Part shown: positions 36,572 through 46,185 of the stretch, in pieces | Position numbering within the stretch: position 1 is the stretch's first letter | How the letters are laid out: every line of letters begins with the position of its first letter | Origin: Hyphomicrobiales bacterium | Lineage (GTDB): Bacteria; Pseudomonadota; Alphaproteobacteria; Rhizobiales; JAKIUO01 | Assembly: GCA_027069645.1 (NCBI GenBank) | Contig: JALXEI010000159.1 | Coordinates: forward strand, 1 to 60,075 | Length of the DNA: 60,075 nucleotides | Reading direction: 5' to 3' | The notes under the pieces: generated by a model | The model's database searches: none | Seen by the model: the letters and a program-made list of their open reading frames with translations, nothing else | What the model was told of the DNA's origin: nothing | Made by a program: the position numbers and the translations under genes

Positions 36572-37738
36572 CTATCTGCCGAGGCGAAAACTGACGGGAA
36601 CAATAACCGTCGCCGAAACAGCCTTGCCATTTCGCATTGCCGGTCGGAAGCGCCAGCGTCGCACGGCTCCAATAGCAGCCCGGTCCAGCAAACCGTATCC
36701 GCTTGATTTTGAAATCCGTACAGAACGCGCCCGTCCGTTGATACCGACATGAACTCTGAGCAGCACCCGGCCCTGTTGATGGCGCCTGCGTGCCTCCAGC
36801 GGATATCGAGGGCGCGGATTGCTCAGTCCCGCCCCGCTATACCCGGCGCCCTGTGTGCGACCGTTTTTCGCGCGACCTTTCTTGCGAATTCCCCTGCCAG
36901 CGGCCCTACCCCTTGATGCCATGTGACGCTGGCGCCGTCCCTTCTTTTCACCAACCTTGCCCTTCTTGCGTACCTTCTTGGCAAAAGCGCGCTTCCGCTT
37001 TTTTGCCGGAACGTCTCTGCTCTTTTTCACGAGGGTGATCTTTTTTCTGCGGGACTTCTTTTTTTGCACCGATGAAGACGCACGATCATGCTTTTTCGTT
37101 TGATGACCAGGAAGTTTTTTTACAGCTCTGTCTGCGGTAGGATCTTTGCGCGAAGCTGATACTGGCCCAGGTCGATCAGGCTTTTTTTCTGAAGGCCGTT
37201 TTTCTGTTTTTGTTCCGGATCGCTTCACCGGTCTTGCAATTACCGTATTTTCTGCATTTTCGGATGATGACGCCATCTTTGAAGCCAGACGGGCCAGTTG
37301 ATCAAAAACCGGTGTTTTTACAATATGAACCGTCTGACGCTGCTCTGTAACAGCCGGTTTCTCCTGTTCGTTCAAAACAGGTTTCGACTTGCGTCGCGCC
37401 TTTTCCGTCTCCTCCATTCTACCGGTTTTCGAAAGTATCCGGGGCACCGGCTTTTTCCTTGCAGTATCGCTTTCTGTTCCGGCAACAGAGCGAATCTCGC
37501 TATGTGTTTTCCTCGCCGAACTTGCACCCTGCTGAAAGGACATGAGATCGACAACGACCATGCGGAATTTTGGAGGTGTATCGGTCTTTTCGGGGGCAAG
37601 GGCCGGAGCGGCATAAATCATGGCGATGGCCGCAAGTCCATGCAGACAAAGAGAAGCAATAACCGCCAAAACAAAACCGACAGAACCGGCATAATGCCCC
37701 TTTGCGCCGCCATTCTGTTGTTGCTTTTCCATCTTCAT
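36572..37738 (-). CDS. tonB: TonB family protein with Lys/Arg-rich linker
   Basis: 388 residues: short cytoplasmic tail, one membrane helix (about 19-46), a very long linker, and a TonB C-terminal domain (about 300-388) with RPRYPLEARRRHQQGRVLLR, SSGYGLLDRAAIGAVRRWRF and VPVSFRLGR. It transmits proton-motive force to TonB-dependent receptors. It overlaps btuD by 4 bp (ATGA), so it is dedicated to the B12 receptor of this operon. The linker (about 175-300) is basic and histone-like, rich in Lys, Arg and Ser instead of the usual Pro/Glu/Lys repeats. ExoD/ExbB partners are not encoded here. Confidence 0.9.
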   Translation of the reverse strand: MKMEKQQQNGGAKGHYAGSVGFVLAVIASLCLHGLAAIAMIYAAPALAPEKTDTPPKFRMVVVDLMSFQQGASSARKTHSEIRSVAGTESDTARKKPVPRILSKTGRMEETEKARRKSKPVLNEQEKPAVTEQRQTVHIVKTPVFDQLARLASKMASSSENAENTVIARPVKRSGTKTEKRPSEKKPDRPGPVSASRKDPTADRAVKKLPGHQTKKHDRASSSVQKKKSRRKKITLVKKSRDVPAKKRKRAFAKKVRKKGKVGEKKGRRQRHMASRGRAAGRGIRKKGRAKNGRTQGAGYSGAGLSNPRPRYPLEARRRHQQGRVLLRVHVGINGRARSVRISKSSGYGLLDRAAIGAVRRWRFRPAMRNGKAVSATVIVPVSFRLGR

Positions 37739-38517
37739 GGCGTCGGTTCCGCCACTTCGAGAGGAAGAATTGAAGGGTATGATCCGGACCAGTCGGTTTT
37801 GGCCCTGATGGAATAGACTTCCTCCAGGGCGGATGCGGCAAGAACCTTCCGAGGCGCGCCTTCGTCATAAATCCTGCCTTTTGAAAGCAGAACAAGTCTG
37901 TCACAAAATCGTGCCGCCAGACCGAGATCGTGCAATACAAGAATAACTGACAGCCCCTGCTTGCTGACGGCTGACAGATGGTGCAGCAATCTCAGCTTGT
38001 GGGCCGGATCCAGCCCCGCTGTCGGTTCATCCGCCAACAATATTTTCGGGGTTTGTGCAAGCGCACGGGCCAGCAAAACCCGCGCAAGCTCGCCGCCAGA
38101 CAGCTCGTTTGCGGCGCGGTGAGCAAGACTCTCAATCGACATCGCCGACAGGGCTGAATCAACAACCTCCCTGTCCGCGGCATCGGGAAGCCGCAATGGA
38201 CGCCGATAAGGCAAACGTCCCATTGCAACCAGATCATATACAGTTATCGGCCAGTAAACGACATGCTCCTGTGGCAGGAAAGCGAGATTTTGCGCGCGCT
38301 CCCTGACAGATATATCTGAAATTTTTTTCTTATCAAATCGCACTTCCCCGCCTGTTGGTGTCAGCAACCCCGCCATAACTTTCAGCAATGTGGATTTTCC
38401 AGCGCCATTGGGGCCGATCAGACCAACGATTTTACCTGGAGACGAAGACAGGGAAACCCTGTCAAGCAGGCACCGTCCTCCTCTTTCGACAACAATATTG
38501 CGCCCTTCAAGTTTCAT
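37735..38517 (-). CDS. btuD: Vitamin B12 ABC transporter ATPase BtuD
   Basis: 260 residues: Walker A GPNGAGKSTLLKV, Q loop FLPQEH, signature LSGGELARVLLARAL, Walker B ILLADEPTAGLDP and H-loop LVLHDLGLA, all intact. The subfamily is the iron-siderophore/heme/B12 ATPase group. Cobalamin is assigned from the riboswitch and gene order. It overlaps btuC by 4 bp and tonB by 4 bp. Confidence 0.9.
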   Translation of the reverse strand: MKLEGRNIVVERGGRCLLDRVSLSSSPGKIVGLIGPNGAGKSTLLKVMAGLLTPTGGEVRFDKKKISDISVRERAQNLAFLPQEHVVYWPITVYDLVAMGRLPYRRPLRLPDAADREVVDSALSAMSIESLAHRAANELSGGELARVLLARALAQTPKILLADEPTAGLDPAHKLRLLHHLSAVSKQGLSVILVLHDLGLAARFCDRLVLLSKGRIYDEGAPRKVLAASALEEVYSIRAKTDWSGSYPSILPLEVAEPTP

Positions 38518-39542
38518 TGCATCATTCTCCGTCGCGCATTGAGAATGAGCATCATAAAGAATGGCACCCCCAGCAGGGAGGTCAACACACCAAGTTTCAT
38601 CTCACGCTCGGGCGTTACCACGCGCACAAGAATATCGGAACCCAGCAACAGACATGCGCCGGCCAGAGCGGCGAGCAGCAGCAGGCGGCTGGGCCGCCCC
38701 CCGCAAAAGGGTCGCATGAAATGGGGCGCCACAAGACCCACAAAGCCAATCACACCGGAAACTGATGTTGCCGCCCCTACCCCGAGCGCCGTCCCTGCGA
38801 TCAGGAGGATTTGTGTTTTTTTCATATCCACGCCCATTGAAACAGCGACATCCTCACCCAGACTGATGGCATCGAGAGCGCGTCCCAAAGTCAGCAAAAG
38901 CACACCGCCAAGCAGGATAAAAGGCGTTACCAGCCTGACATGATCCATACTGCGGTCTGCAAGTGATCCCATCAGCCAGAACACAATTTCAAGGGCCGCG
39001 AACGGATTGGGAGACATGTTGAGCGCCAGACTGGTCAGTGCACCGGTAAAAGCACTGATGGCTATCCCGGCAAGAATAAGGGTGAGCGGACTGCCCTTTG
39101 ATCCTGCCAGCAAATAGACCGAGGTCGCCGCAACAAGAGCGCCTGCAATCCCGCACAGGGGAACGGCAAATTCAAACGAAGCTGCGAGGCCATAATAAAG
39201 GGCCATGACCGCGCCAAGGGCCGCGCCGCCCGATACGCCGATCAGACCCGGCTCGGCCAGAGGGTTGTGCAGCCAGCCCTGAAGCGCCGCCCCTGACAGC
39301 CCCAGTGTCAAACCGATCAATAGCGCCAGCAGCGCACGTGGCAGGCGTATCTCGCGGATCACAAGAGCAACCGCCTCCCCGGTTTCATCAGAACCGGCAA
39401 GCACACGCAAAACACGAAGCGGCGACAGATGGACGGCACCTGTCAGGAGTGACAGGACAAACAACGCCATAACCGCTATAAGCAGCAATAAAATCGCCAG
39501 TCTGTAACTGGTAACCGGTACGGGAATCCGTCTACTCTCCAT
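38514..39542 (-). CDS. btuC: Vitamin B12 ABC transporter permease BtuC
   Basis: 342 residues from MESRRIPV, preceded by AGGGGG. It belongs to the FecCD/BtuC permease family, with about ten helices; SGAALQGWLHNPLAEPGLIGVSGGAALG and GVIGFVGLVAPHFMR are family signatures. The start lies 11 bp inside the end of btuF. It moves cobalamin through the inner membrane with BtuD. Confidence 0.92.
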   Translation of the reverse strand: MESRRIPVPVTSYRLAILLLLIAVMALFVLSLLTGAVHLSPLRVLRVLAGSDETGEAVALVIREIRLPRALLALLIGLTLGLSGAALQGWLHNPLAEPGLIGVSGGAALGAVMALYYGLAASFEFAVPLCGIAGALVAATSVYLLAGSKGSPLTLILAGIAISAFTGALTSLALNMSPNPFAALEIVFWLMGSLADRSMDHVRLVTPFILLGGVLLLTLGRALDAISLGEDVAVSMGVDMKKTQILLIAGTALGVGAATSVSGVIGFVGLVAPHFMRPFCGGRPSRLLLLAALAGACLLLGSDILVRVVTPEREMKLGVLTSLLGVPFFMMLILNARRRMMQ

Positions 39543-40449
39543 TCCCGCCCCCTGTGCGCCCGGAACCAAAATGGCGCCGTCGAAATCCGGCCAGTGCCCT
39601 GATGGCCCTGATTGTTTCCGGTGTACCACAAACCGTCAGGGCGTTCTCCAGCGCCATGGCCGGTCGATGCCTTGTCAGATAACGCAAAACCGGGTGGCGA
39701 AACAGTTCATAGGCCAGAGCCGTTCCAGCATAGCTTCTTTGCCCGACAACAATTGCATCGGGACGGGCAAGGAGCAGTTGCTCAAGGGAAACTTTTTGCG
39801 TCCCCGAAAAGGGCAGCTTCTCACCAGGCGTTGCAAAACCGCTTTTGCGCACAACGCTATCTGCAAGCGTGTTGGTACCCGCGGAATAGCCATTGGCAAA
39901 ATAGAGGGCCGCCAGAGGGCGCTTTGCTTTGGCATTGGCCTTATCATCGGATCCATAGCGGGCAAGCTGTTTCCCAAGCCTCAAAACCAGTTTTTCAGCC
40001 TTCTTTTCTTCGCCAACGGCCTTTCCGATCGTACGGATATTGCGGACAATATCGGCGATGCCTGTCGCGGGCGGGATAACCACAACCCTGTATTTCAGTT
40101 TCTTCAACAGGCTGACGGTCGCGCGCGATGTATAGCTTCCCGCAAGAACAAGATCGGGCTTTAGCAACAAAACCTCTTCGGCCTTGCCCCAGGTGATCGG
40201 CAGTTTTTGCGCTATCCCGACCATCACCGAACTTGCCGGATCACGGGCCAGAAATGTCACCGCTGCAATGCGTTCGGGTTCAACCAGCATCATCAGCAAC
40301 TGATCGGTGCAAAGGTTCAGAGATACGATGCGTCCGGGACGTTGCGCCGGTGGTGCTTTTGCAGCAAAAGCACCACCGCACACACACAACAGGACAGAGA
40401 GCGCCAGCACGTCAATGGCTTTTACGGTCTGCAACCAGTTGTATGGCAC
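39532..40449 (-). CDS. btuF: Vitamin B12 periplasmic binding protein BtuF
   Basis: 305 residues with a signal peptide (about 10-30, cleavage near AFA-AK). The fold is the helix-bridged class III binding protein: RIVSLNLCTDQLLMMLVEPERIAAV, PDLVLAGSYTSRATVSLLKKL, and a second lobe with LLARPDAIVVGQRSYAG. It delivers cobalamin to BtuCD. It starts 18 bp after btuB. Confidence 0.88.
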   Translation of the reverse strand: MPYNWLQTVKAIDVLALSVLLCVCGGAFAAKAPPAQRPGRIVSLNLCTDQLLMMLVEPERIAAVTFLARDPASSVMVGIAQKLPITWGKAEEVLLLKPDLVLAGSYTSRATVSLLKKLKYRVVVIPPATGIADIVRNIRTIGKAVGEEKKAEKLVLRLGKQLARYGSDDKANAKAKRPLAALYFANGYSAGTNTLADSVVRKSGFATPGEKLPFSGTQKVSLEQLLLARPDAIVVGQRSYAGTALAYELFRHPVLRYLTRHRPAMALENALTVCGTPETIRAIRALAGFRRRHFGSGRTGGGNGE

Positions 40450-40467
40450 TTTCCCTGCCCTTTCCCT

Positions 40468-42387
40468 TTAATCTGAAAGTTTTATGCGAACACCCCCGTA
40501 CACGGACAATGGTGCCGAATTGAAACCTCTTATTTCCTGGTAATTCACATCAAACAGGTTTTCAGCCCGCCCGAATATTTCCATATTATCCGAGAGTTGC
40601 CAGGATGCCGCAAGGTTGACAAGCGTATAGTCATCGCCATCGACAGTTGCGTAAAACTGACCGATATCCTTGACATCAGCCCGATATACGGCTTCCAGAT
40701 TAACCTTTCCCTTCCCTTCCGAAAACAGCCAGGTGATATCCGCAGAGGCTGAATGACGCGGTCGCCGCAATTCCGGGAGACCGTTGGGCTGACGGGAATC
40801 GGTATAGGTGTAATTCCCCGTAATGGTCAGATTGTCCGTCAGGTGAGCTGTTGCCGAAACCTCAACGCCCTTGCGGCGGCTGATCCCGGCAAGATTGACA
40901 GGACGGAAGGGAAAGACGGAAAAGTCAGCCGAAATTTCGTTCGTCAGGTCCGCCTCGAAATAGGTGACATCAATAACATAGTTATGATTGAAAAACCCCT
41001 TTTCAATGCCGACATCCCAGCCGACGGACTCTTCCGGAACGAGGTTGGGGTTGGACGCAAAATTGCCAAAAAAACCGAACTGCTCAATCAGCGTCGGATT
41101 CTGGATACCCTTGCCATAACTGCCATGAACACGCACATCAAAAGAGGGTTCGCGATAGCTTGCCCCGATTTTGTAGGTCGTTGCATTTTCGAAACTGTCG
41201 TTGTCGTCATAACGCACATTCGCCGACAGAAAGAACTGTTCCATAATACCAAGACGATATTCCGCAACATAGCCGGTCTGATTACGTTTGCGCTCGCCGG
41301 CGATATTCGAACTGATCAGACTCTCGCTCGTATAGTCAACAAGACCACTAAGGGAATGAGTCATACCGTTTGAACCGAAGTTCAACTGGCTGAGATAGCT
41401 GAATTTTGTCCGGTTGCCGTTGTTGAAACCGTTACCAAACACGCTCGACACATTGTTGAAGTTATCACCGAGAAACTCGCCGTGAAATTTTTGCAGCCAG
41501 GCGCCGTCGAACAGATTCAGCGTCCCGGTCAGTTGTCCCATGTTTTGTCGCCGTTCGTTATGCGGCCCGGCAACATCTTCCAGAACATTGTCACCAAAGC
41601 CGGGTCCTGTATCCTCGTCAATGTCATTGCGGTTGCGTTGATGACGCAACATGCCGTCAATACGGAAAACGGGGGAAAAGGCATAACCGCCGCGCGCAAA
41701 AAATGTCGCCTGGCGGCTGGCATCATCCTCACTCCCGACAGAGGCAATGTTAAAACCCTGCGTTTCGCGTACCGCTCCCGACAGACTGATATATCCGTCA
41801 TCATTTCCTGTTGAAATATTTCCCGAGGCCAGATAACTACCACGACTGCCCCCCTCAAGTGTTGCCGAGACCGCTGGCCTGCCGCTTCCCTTTCGGGTTA
41901 TGATATTAATGACACCGGAAAGCGCATTGCCGCCATATATGCCACTCTGGGGCCCTCGCAACACTTCAATGCGTTCGATATCTGCTGCCAGAAGCGTGGC
42001 AAAATCAAAGTCGCCACCGCTGACCGAATTGACCGTTACCCCGTCAATCAGCACTCTGGTGTGGTTGCTCTCGCCACCGCGGATGCGTACGGCGGTCAAT
42101 GACCCTGCCCCCCCGGCTCTGTCAAGGTGCAGTCCGGGAATGGCCCGCAGGGCATCGGCAGCATGGCGATATTGCCGGTCTTTGATCTGTTGCGCGGTAA
42201 TGACCGTATAGGCCGAGCCGCTGGCTTCGGCCTTTGCTTCGACGCCACCAAGCTGGCTGGCTTCCACAACCACTTCAGGAAGCTGTGTAACCTGCTGAGC
42301 CGACAGGGGCGATATTTCAATCAGTGAGAGAAGGAGCGCCGCACCGGCACATTTCGGCATCAGTGTCGCCGTTTTTTTTCGAGACAT
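40468..42387 (-). CDS. btuB: TonB-dependent vitamin B12 receptor BtuB
   Basis: 639 residues from MSRKKTATL, with GGAG nine bases upstream. A signal peptide ends near LSA-QQ, a TonB-box-like LPEVVVEA follows, then a plug domain (ALRAIPGLHLDRAGG, VRIRGGESNHTRVLIDGV, IERIEVLRGPQSGIYGGNALSGVINIITRKG) and a 22-strand barrel. Length and plug resemble BtuB (594 in E. coli). The cobalamin riboswitch in its leader makes B12 the expected ligand. It is the first gene of the operon. Confidence 0.92.
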   Translation of the reverse strand: MSRKKTATLMPKCAGAALLLSLIEISPLSAQQVTQLPEVVVEASQLGGVEAKAEASGSAYTVITAQQIKDRQYRHAADALRAIPGLHLDRAGGAGSLTAVRIRGGESNHTRVLIDGVTVNSVSGGDFDFATLLAADIERIEVLRGPQSGIYGGNALSGVINIITRKGSGRPAVSATLEGGSRGSYLASGNISTGNDDGYISLSGAVRETQGFNIASVGSEDDASRQATFFARGGYAFSPVFRIDGMLRHQRNRNDIDEDTGPGFGDNVLEDVAGPHNERRQNMGQLTGTLNLFDGAWLQKFHGEFLGDNFNNVSSVFGNGFNNGNRTKFSYLSQLNFGSNGMTHSLSGLVDYTSESLISSNIAGERKRNQTGYVAEYRLGIMEQFFLSANVRYDDNDSFENATTYKIGASYREPSFDVRVHGSYGKGIQNPTLIEQFGFFGNFASNPNLVPEESVGWDVGIEKGFFNHNYVIDVTYFEADLTNEISADFSVFPFRPVNLAGISRRKGVEVSATAHLTDNLTITGNYTYTDSRQPNGLPELRRPRHSASADITWLFSEGKGKVNLEAVYRADVKDIGQFYATVDGDDYTLVNLAASWQLSDNMEIFGRAENLFDVNYQEIRGFNSAPLSVYGGVRIKLSD

Positions 42388-42589
42388 ATTTGTATTCTCC
42401 GAGATAGCTGAAAAAACAGACCGCCTGCGGAGAACTGCACACCGGATAACGGTGCACCGGATTTCCTGATCAAATGAGGGAATTTCATACTCACAAGACC
42501 CATTGATACCCCGACAGGCGACGAAACAAAACTTCACCGCTCCGGAGGAACCGTTTTTGCGCTCACCCCGAGCACAAAATGGGTGAAAT

Positions 42590-42805
42590 CAACCCGGCAG
42601 GTCTCCTGGCTTGCGGGTCAACACCATTCTTCCACCTTCCCAAAACGGACCGGTTTCAAAAAGCCGGATACCCTTTCAGTGGTTTATGGAAGCGGCTCAC
42701 CGCTTACAGTTGCGGGGGCAGCCAGGGATTCAGAAACGAAAAACGCTCTCCACCCTGTTCCCTTTTCATCCCTTGTCGGCAAATACCGGCAGGGAACCGA
42801 ATTGT
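42590..42805 (-). promoter_or_regulatory. Cobalamin (adenosylcobalamin) riboswitch
   Basis: On the minus strand the leader of btuB contains GCCCCCGCAACTGTAAGCGG and, about 100 bases further, the B12 box AGCCAGGAGACCTGCC (around 42594-42612), the two most conserved blocks of cobalamin riboswitches, with the expected stems between and around them. Outer limits are estimated. It lies about 200 bases before the btuB start, so coenzyme B12 should repress the whole uptake operon; whether by termination or by hiding the ribosome binding site is not clear, though GGTTCCTCCGGAGC near 42541-42554 could take part. Confidence 0.96.
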
Positions 42806-42905
42806 GTTCCTGATATGGCAGAGATAATTTTGCGTGTCAATCCGATAAAGCGGAACGGGAAACCGGTTTTTGAAGGGCCGTTGTTGCCTGGCAACAGCGG
42901 TCTGA

Positions 42906-43661
42906 CTAAACTTTTGGTATATCGCCGTTTGTATGTTCAATTCCGCTTGCAGCCTCGGCGAGTTCTTCAGGCGTTTTTGGCGTGAAAATATATTCAGACG
43001 GCATGTTCTCCGGAGCAAGCGCGCCCAGAGAAACATATATTTTCATCAACTGGTCCACCTGCATATTGGGGACAGGCGTGATATTTTTTTCCGGCATGAA
43101 CAGCAAATAGCCTGACATGGGAATCGGCGAGGTTGGAAAATAGACCAGTTTTCTACGCTCCCCGTCCATTACATAGGTTTGCGGCGAGGCCAGAAGGGCC
43201 AGTGTCTCAACCCCGTCAAGCGCTCCCAGACGACAGCGCACCACACTCATACCTGCCAGTTCCTCGGCATTGGGTTCACCCGAAGCAAAGCGCACAATGC
43301 GCGCCACCGGCTTGTAGATTGAGCGGAAAAACGGCACGCGATCCATCGCCGCATCAAAGGCGTTCTCCAGCCCCTTTCGCGCCTGCGAGCGCACGATCAG
43401 CCCCAAAATCCAGATACCGATAACCGTAATCAGCAGTCCGAGCGAAAAAGCGATATACTGATAGTCGCGCCCGACCAGTACCTTGCCGCTTTGCAGGATG
43501 AGTTCACCGAAAAACGTCCCCGGCCCGATCGCGTCCCTGATCCAGCGCACCAGCCAGATGATGATGAAAATGGTCAGCACCACCGGCAGCAGGAAAAAAG
43601 ATCCGGTCAGAAAGGTGCCGATAATACTGGTGCGCCAGAAACGGGACAAAAATCCGAACAT
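42906..43661 (-). CDS. DUF502 family membrane protein
   Basis: 251 residues. Two membrane helices near the N-terminus (about 11-38 and 68-92) are followed by the conserved DUF502 body: RVPFFRSIYKPVARIVRF, then VYFPTSPIPMSGYLLFMPEK and TPVPNMQVDQLMKIYVSLGAL. The family is widespread, including plant COV1 homologues, and its bacterial role is unknown. It stands upstream of the riboswitch on the same strand but is not part of the B12 operon. Confidence 0.88.
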   Translation of the reverse strand: MFGFLSRFWRTSIIGTFLTGSFFLLPVVLTIFIIIWLVRWIRDAIGPGTFFGELILQSGKVLVGRDYQYIAFSLGLLITVIGIWILGLIVRSQARKGLENAFDAAMDRVPFFRSIYKPVARIVRFASGEPNAEELAGMSVVRCRLGALDGVETLALLASPQTYVMDGERRKLVYFPTSPIPMSGYLLFMPEKNITPVPNMQVDQLMKIYVSLGALAPENMPSEYIFTPKTPEELAEAASGIEHTNGDIPKV

Positions 43662-43755
43662 GTCACTCCGCTCTTTGATCCATCATGATTGCGGGATACC
43701 GTTCGGCAGTATGCCCTATTTTTTGTCGAGATGAAACCACAACATATTGGTCCGA

Positions 43756-44391
43756 TTAACGCGCGCTGCGGGGACAAAGTCGAAACAGACCGGCATAGGA
43801 ATAAACCCTTCCCAAGAGGGGGTGATTGATACCAAATTTCATGGCAATTCGATGTTCGTCCAATCCCCGCTCCTCGATCCTTGCCCGACCCAGCAATATA
43901 TGGCCGGGAACAGGGAGTTTCACGGGTCCGATTTTCAGCAGGTAGCCGGTACTTTCATAGATCAGCACCTCTTCTTCTTCGCGAATCGCCATCCTGATTC
44001 CCATATTGACCAGCCCTTGTTTGCCGACATATTCGATGATCTCTTGCCCACCGGCATGCACCATGAAAGAACGAAACAAAACCGCCTTCTTGCCGGGCCG
44101 TTTGAAGGCGCGATGCCAGAACATCGCCTTGCTGCCGGAACGTGTGCTGTTTTTGACCCGCACAGGAATATTTTCCTCGCGCAACAGCACCGGCCCGCCA
44201 AACAGTCTGGCAAAGCCCAGCAGCACAAAAGCCGGCAGCGGATAATGGACCGACATGCGGCCCTCAAGCTCGATATGATCCGAACTGTCGAGGGCAAGGC
44301 CATAATGTTTTTGCACCGCCGGGGCCAGCCGCGCCCAGTCTGGACCAAGGGCCTGCTCGAATAGGGAGATATTTTGCAATTGAGACATCAT
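43756..44391 (-). CDS. DUF4166 domain protein
   Basis: 211 residues, ATG overlapping the stop of the DUF2269 gene (TGATG). FEQALGPDWARLAPAVQKHYG, FHRAFKRPGKKAVLF-like core (FWHRAFKRPGKKA), and YSYAGLFRL are typical of DUF4166, often found fused or next to NAD-dependent epimerase/dehydratase proteins, as here. No signal peptide, soluble. Function unknown; last gene of the operon. Confidence 0.8.
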   Translation of the reverse strand: MMSQLQNISLFEQALGPDWARLAPAVQKHYGLALDSSDHIELEGRMSVHYPLPAFVLLGFARLFGGPVLLREENIPVRVKNSTRSGSKAMFWHRAFKRPGKKAVLFRSFMVHAGGQEIIEYVGKQGLVNMGIRMAIREEEEVLIYESTGYLLKIGPVKLPVPGHILLGRARIEERGLDEHRIAMKFGINHPLLGRVYSYAGLFRLCPRSAR

Positions 44392-44888
44392 CAACTCCAC
44401 AAAACAGACAGGTCGGGCTTGGCCACCATCAGCCAGACCGCCAGCACCAGCGAGACAAAGGCGGGCCAGCCGAGCCAGAACCAGAAACGTGCCAGCCGCC
44501 TGTATTCTTTTGGCAGGGGCTGGCCCTTTTGCAGGGCTTCATCAGCCAGATTGCGCATCAATATTTGCAGCCGGACTACCGGCAGCCAGCACAGACCGGC
44601 CAGGATATAAAGGGCAAAGGCCAGAATCACCCAGGGTTCGTTTAGCGAAATGCCCAGCTCGCGCAACAGCAGCCAGCCGCTTATGGGCTGATAGATGACG
44701 GTTGGCGTGGTGAACAGCCAGTCGGCCAGCACCACATGGCGCGCCGTGATGACCTGTGCGTGCAAATCGCCTGAACGATCCGCCATATATTTGTAAAAGG
44801 CACTGCCAAGCCCGGTGCCAAACAGCAAAAAGGCGCTGAGAATATGGGACCATTTGAGCAGATTATAAAGTGTGAAATCTTCAGGCAT
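44391..44888 (-). CDS. DUF2269 family membrane protein
   Basis: 165 residues from MPEDFTLY, with AAGGAT before the ATG. Four hydrophobic segments; LLKWSHILSAFLLFGTGLGSAF at the start carries the histidine common to DUF2269 proteins, which have been suggested to resemble small cytochrome-like membrane proteins. It starts 5 bp after the SDR-DoxX gene and overlaps the DUF4166 gene by one base. Function unknown. Confidence 0.8.
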   Translation of the reverse strand: MPEDFTLYNLLKWSHILSAFLLFGTGLGSAFYKYMADRSGDLHAQVITARHVVLADWLFTTPTVIYQPISGWLLLRELGISLNEPWVILAFALYILAGLCWLPVVRLQILMRNLADEALQKGQPLPKEYRRLARFWFWLGWPAFVSLVLAVWLMVAKPDLSVLWS

Positions 44889-44893
44889 ATTTG

Positions 44894-46177
44894 CTATCCT
44901 TCGGCTTGGCTGATCATTAGTGATGTGGCAACGAGAACGGGAAAATTTTTGGCCAGCCCGCCGAACGGATCGGCCCACATGTGCGGTGCCACGAAACTCA
45001 GAGCCAGCGTGTAGAAAAGGATCAAAACCATCTGCACCTGCCCGACCTGCCGGACCCGATAGTGCAGCAGCAGCGCCAGCCCCAAAGCCATGTCAAGAAG
45101 CGCTGCACCATAAAGGGCGAAAACCCCGCTCATGCCTTCAAGACCAAGGCGCTGCAACAGGGCGAGACTTTGTGCTTGCGGTGTCAGAAACAGCGAGGCC
45201 ACACCGGCCATGATCCACATGAAGGCCAGCGACAGGCGCAGCAGGGGAAAGAGAAAGGTCTGCCGCGCTTCCCGACGCTGACAGCGGCTGGCCGGATTTT
45301 GCGCCAGAACATGCGACAGCCCTTCAGGCGAAAAACCAAGCGCCCGGCGGCATGTCTCTCCCGAAAAGGCCCGCGCCTCTCGCAGCATTTTGATCGCCTG
45401 CCGATCGAGCGGAAATTTGCCCAGCAGCGGCGCCAGTCCTGCCAGCACCCCGGCAAGACCATAGGGGATATGAAGCGGGTGAAAGGATTTTTTTCCTGTC
45501 CAGCATGACAGTTTTTGCAGATATTGGCGCAGCGTGACCTGTTCGCCCCCCACCAGATCAATGCGCTGCCTGACCGCCTCCTTTCGCTCAATCGACAGCA
45601 AAATGGCCTTTGTCACATCTTTTATGCTGATCGGCTGCAATATTTGTTGCCCGTCGCCAATCACCGGCACCAGCGGCAGGGCGGAAAGGGCCTGAAAAAA
45701 GCGCCAGCTCACTCCCTCGTCGCCAATTATCAAAGAGGGGCGCAGGATCACCCAATCAAGAGCGCTTGCCGCCAGCGCATCATCGGCGCGTTTTTTCGAC
45801 AGGTGATAGGGGCTCCTTGCCGTTTCATCCGTCCCCAGAGCCGAAATCTGAATGACCAGCTCGACCCCGGCTTGTTCACAGGCAGCAAACAGGGCGCGCG
45901 GGGCCTTGTCATGCAAGTCGTCAAAACGCTGCCGCCTTGTCTGGGAAAATATTCCCACGCAATTGACCACCACATCCACATCCACATCTGCCAGCAGCGG
46001 CAACCAGTCTTCGGGGCGTTGAGCGCCAGCAAAATCCACAACCCGCCACGTTACCCCCTCTCCCCATCTTCCCCGTTCGCGGCGCGATATGAGCACCAGC
46101 TCATGACCTTTATGGCGCAAGGTCTCAACGAGATGGCGGCCAATAAACCCGCTGGCCCCGGTGATCAAAATACGCAT
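44894..46177 (-). CDS. SDR oxidoreductase fused to DoxX-like membrane domain
   Basis: 427 residues. The first 290 are an extended, atypical SDR of the NmrA/complex I NDUFA9-like type: GASGFIGRHL binds NAD(P), VVNCVGIF is conserved, and the YxxxK active site reads YHLSKKRAD. The last 120 residues contain four hydrophobic segments (FPLLRLSLAFMWIMAGVASLF onwards) of the DoxX-like family. This fusion ties a cytoplasmic nucleotide-binding domain to the membrane, perhaps to a quinone or lipid substrate. AAGG precedes the ATG. It sits in an operon with the upstream membrane protein (8 bp gap) and the downstream DUF2269 gene. Confidence 0.85.
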   Translation of the reverse strand: MRILITGASGFIGRHLVETLRHKGHELVLISRRERGRWGEGVTWRVVDFAGAQRPEDWLPLLADVDVDVVVNCVGIFSQTRRQRFDDLHDKAPRALFAACEQAGVELVIQISALGTDETARSPYHLSKKRADDALAASALDWVILRPSLIIGDEGVSWRFFQALSALPLVPVIGDGQQILQPISIKDVTKAILLSIERKEAVRQRIDLVGGEQVTLRQYLQKLSCWTGKKSFHPLHIPYGLAGVLAGLAPLLGKFPLDRQAIKMLREARAFSGETCRRALGFSPEGLSHVLAQNPASRCQRREARQTFLFPLLRLSLAFMWIMAGVASLFLTPQAQSLALLQRLGLEGMSGVFALYGAALLDMALGLALLLHYRVRQVGQVQMVLILFYTLALSFVAPHMWADPFGGLAKNFPVLVATSLMISQAEG

Positions 46178-46185
46178 GTTACACC

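Noticed and set aside
36454..36750. 98-codon minus-strand frame ending in LPGQDSNLRQSG
   Set aside because: It crosses tRNA-Asn and the tonB gene; artefact of translating a tRNA.
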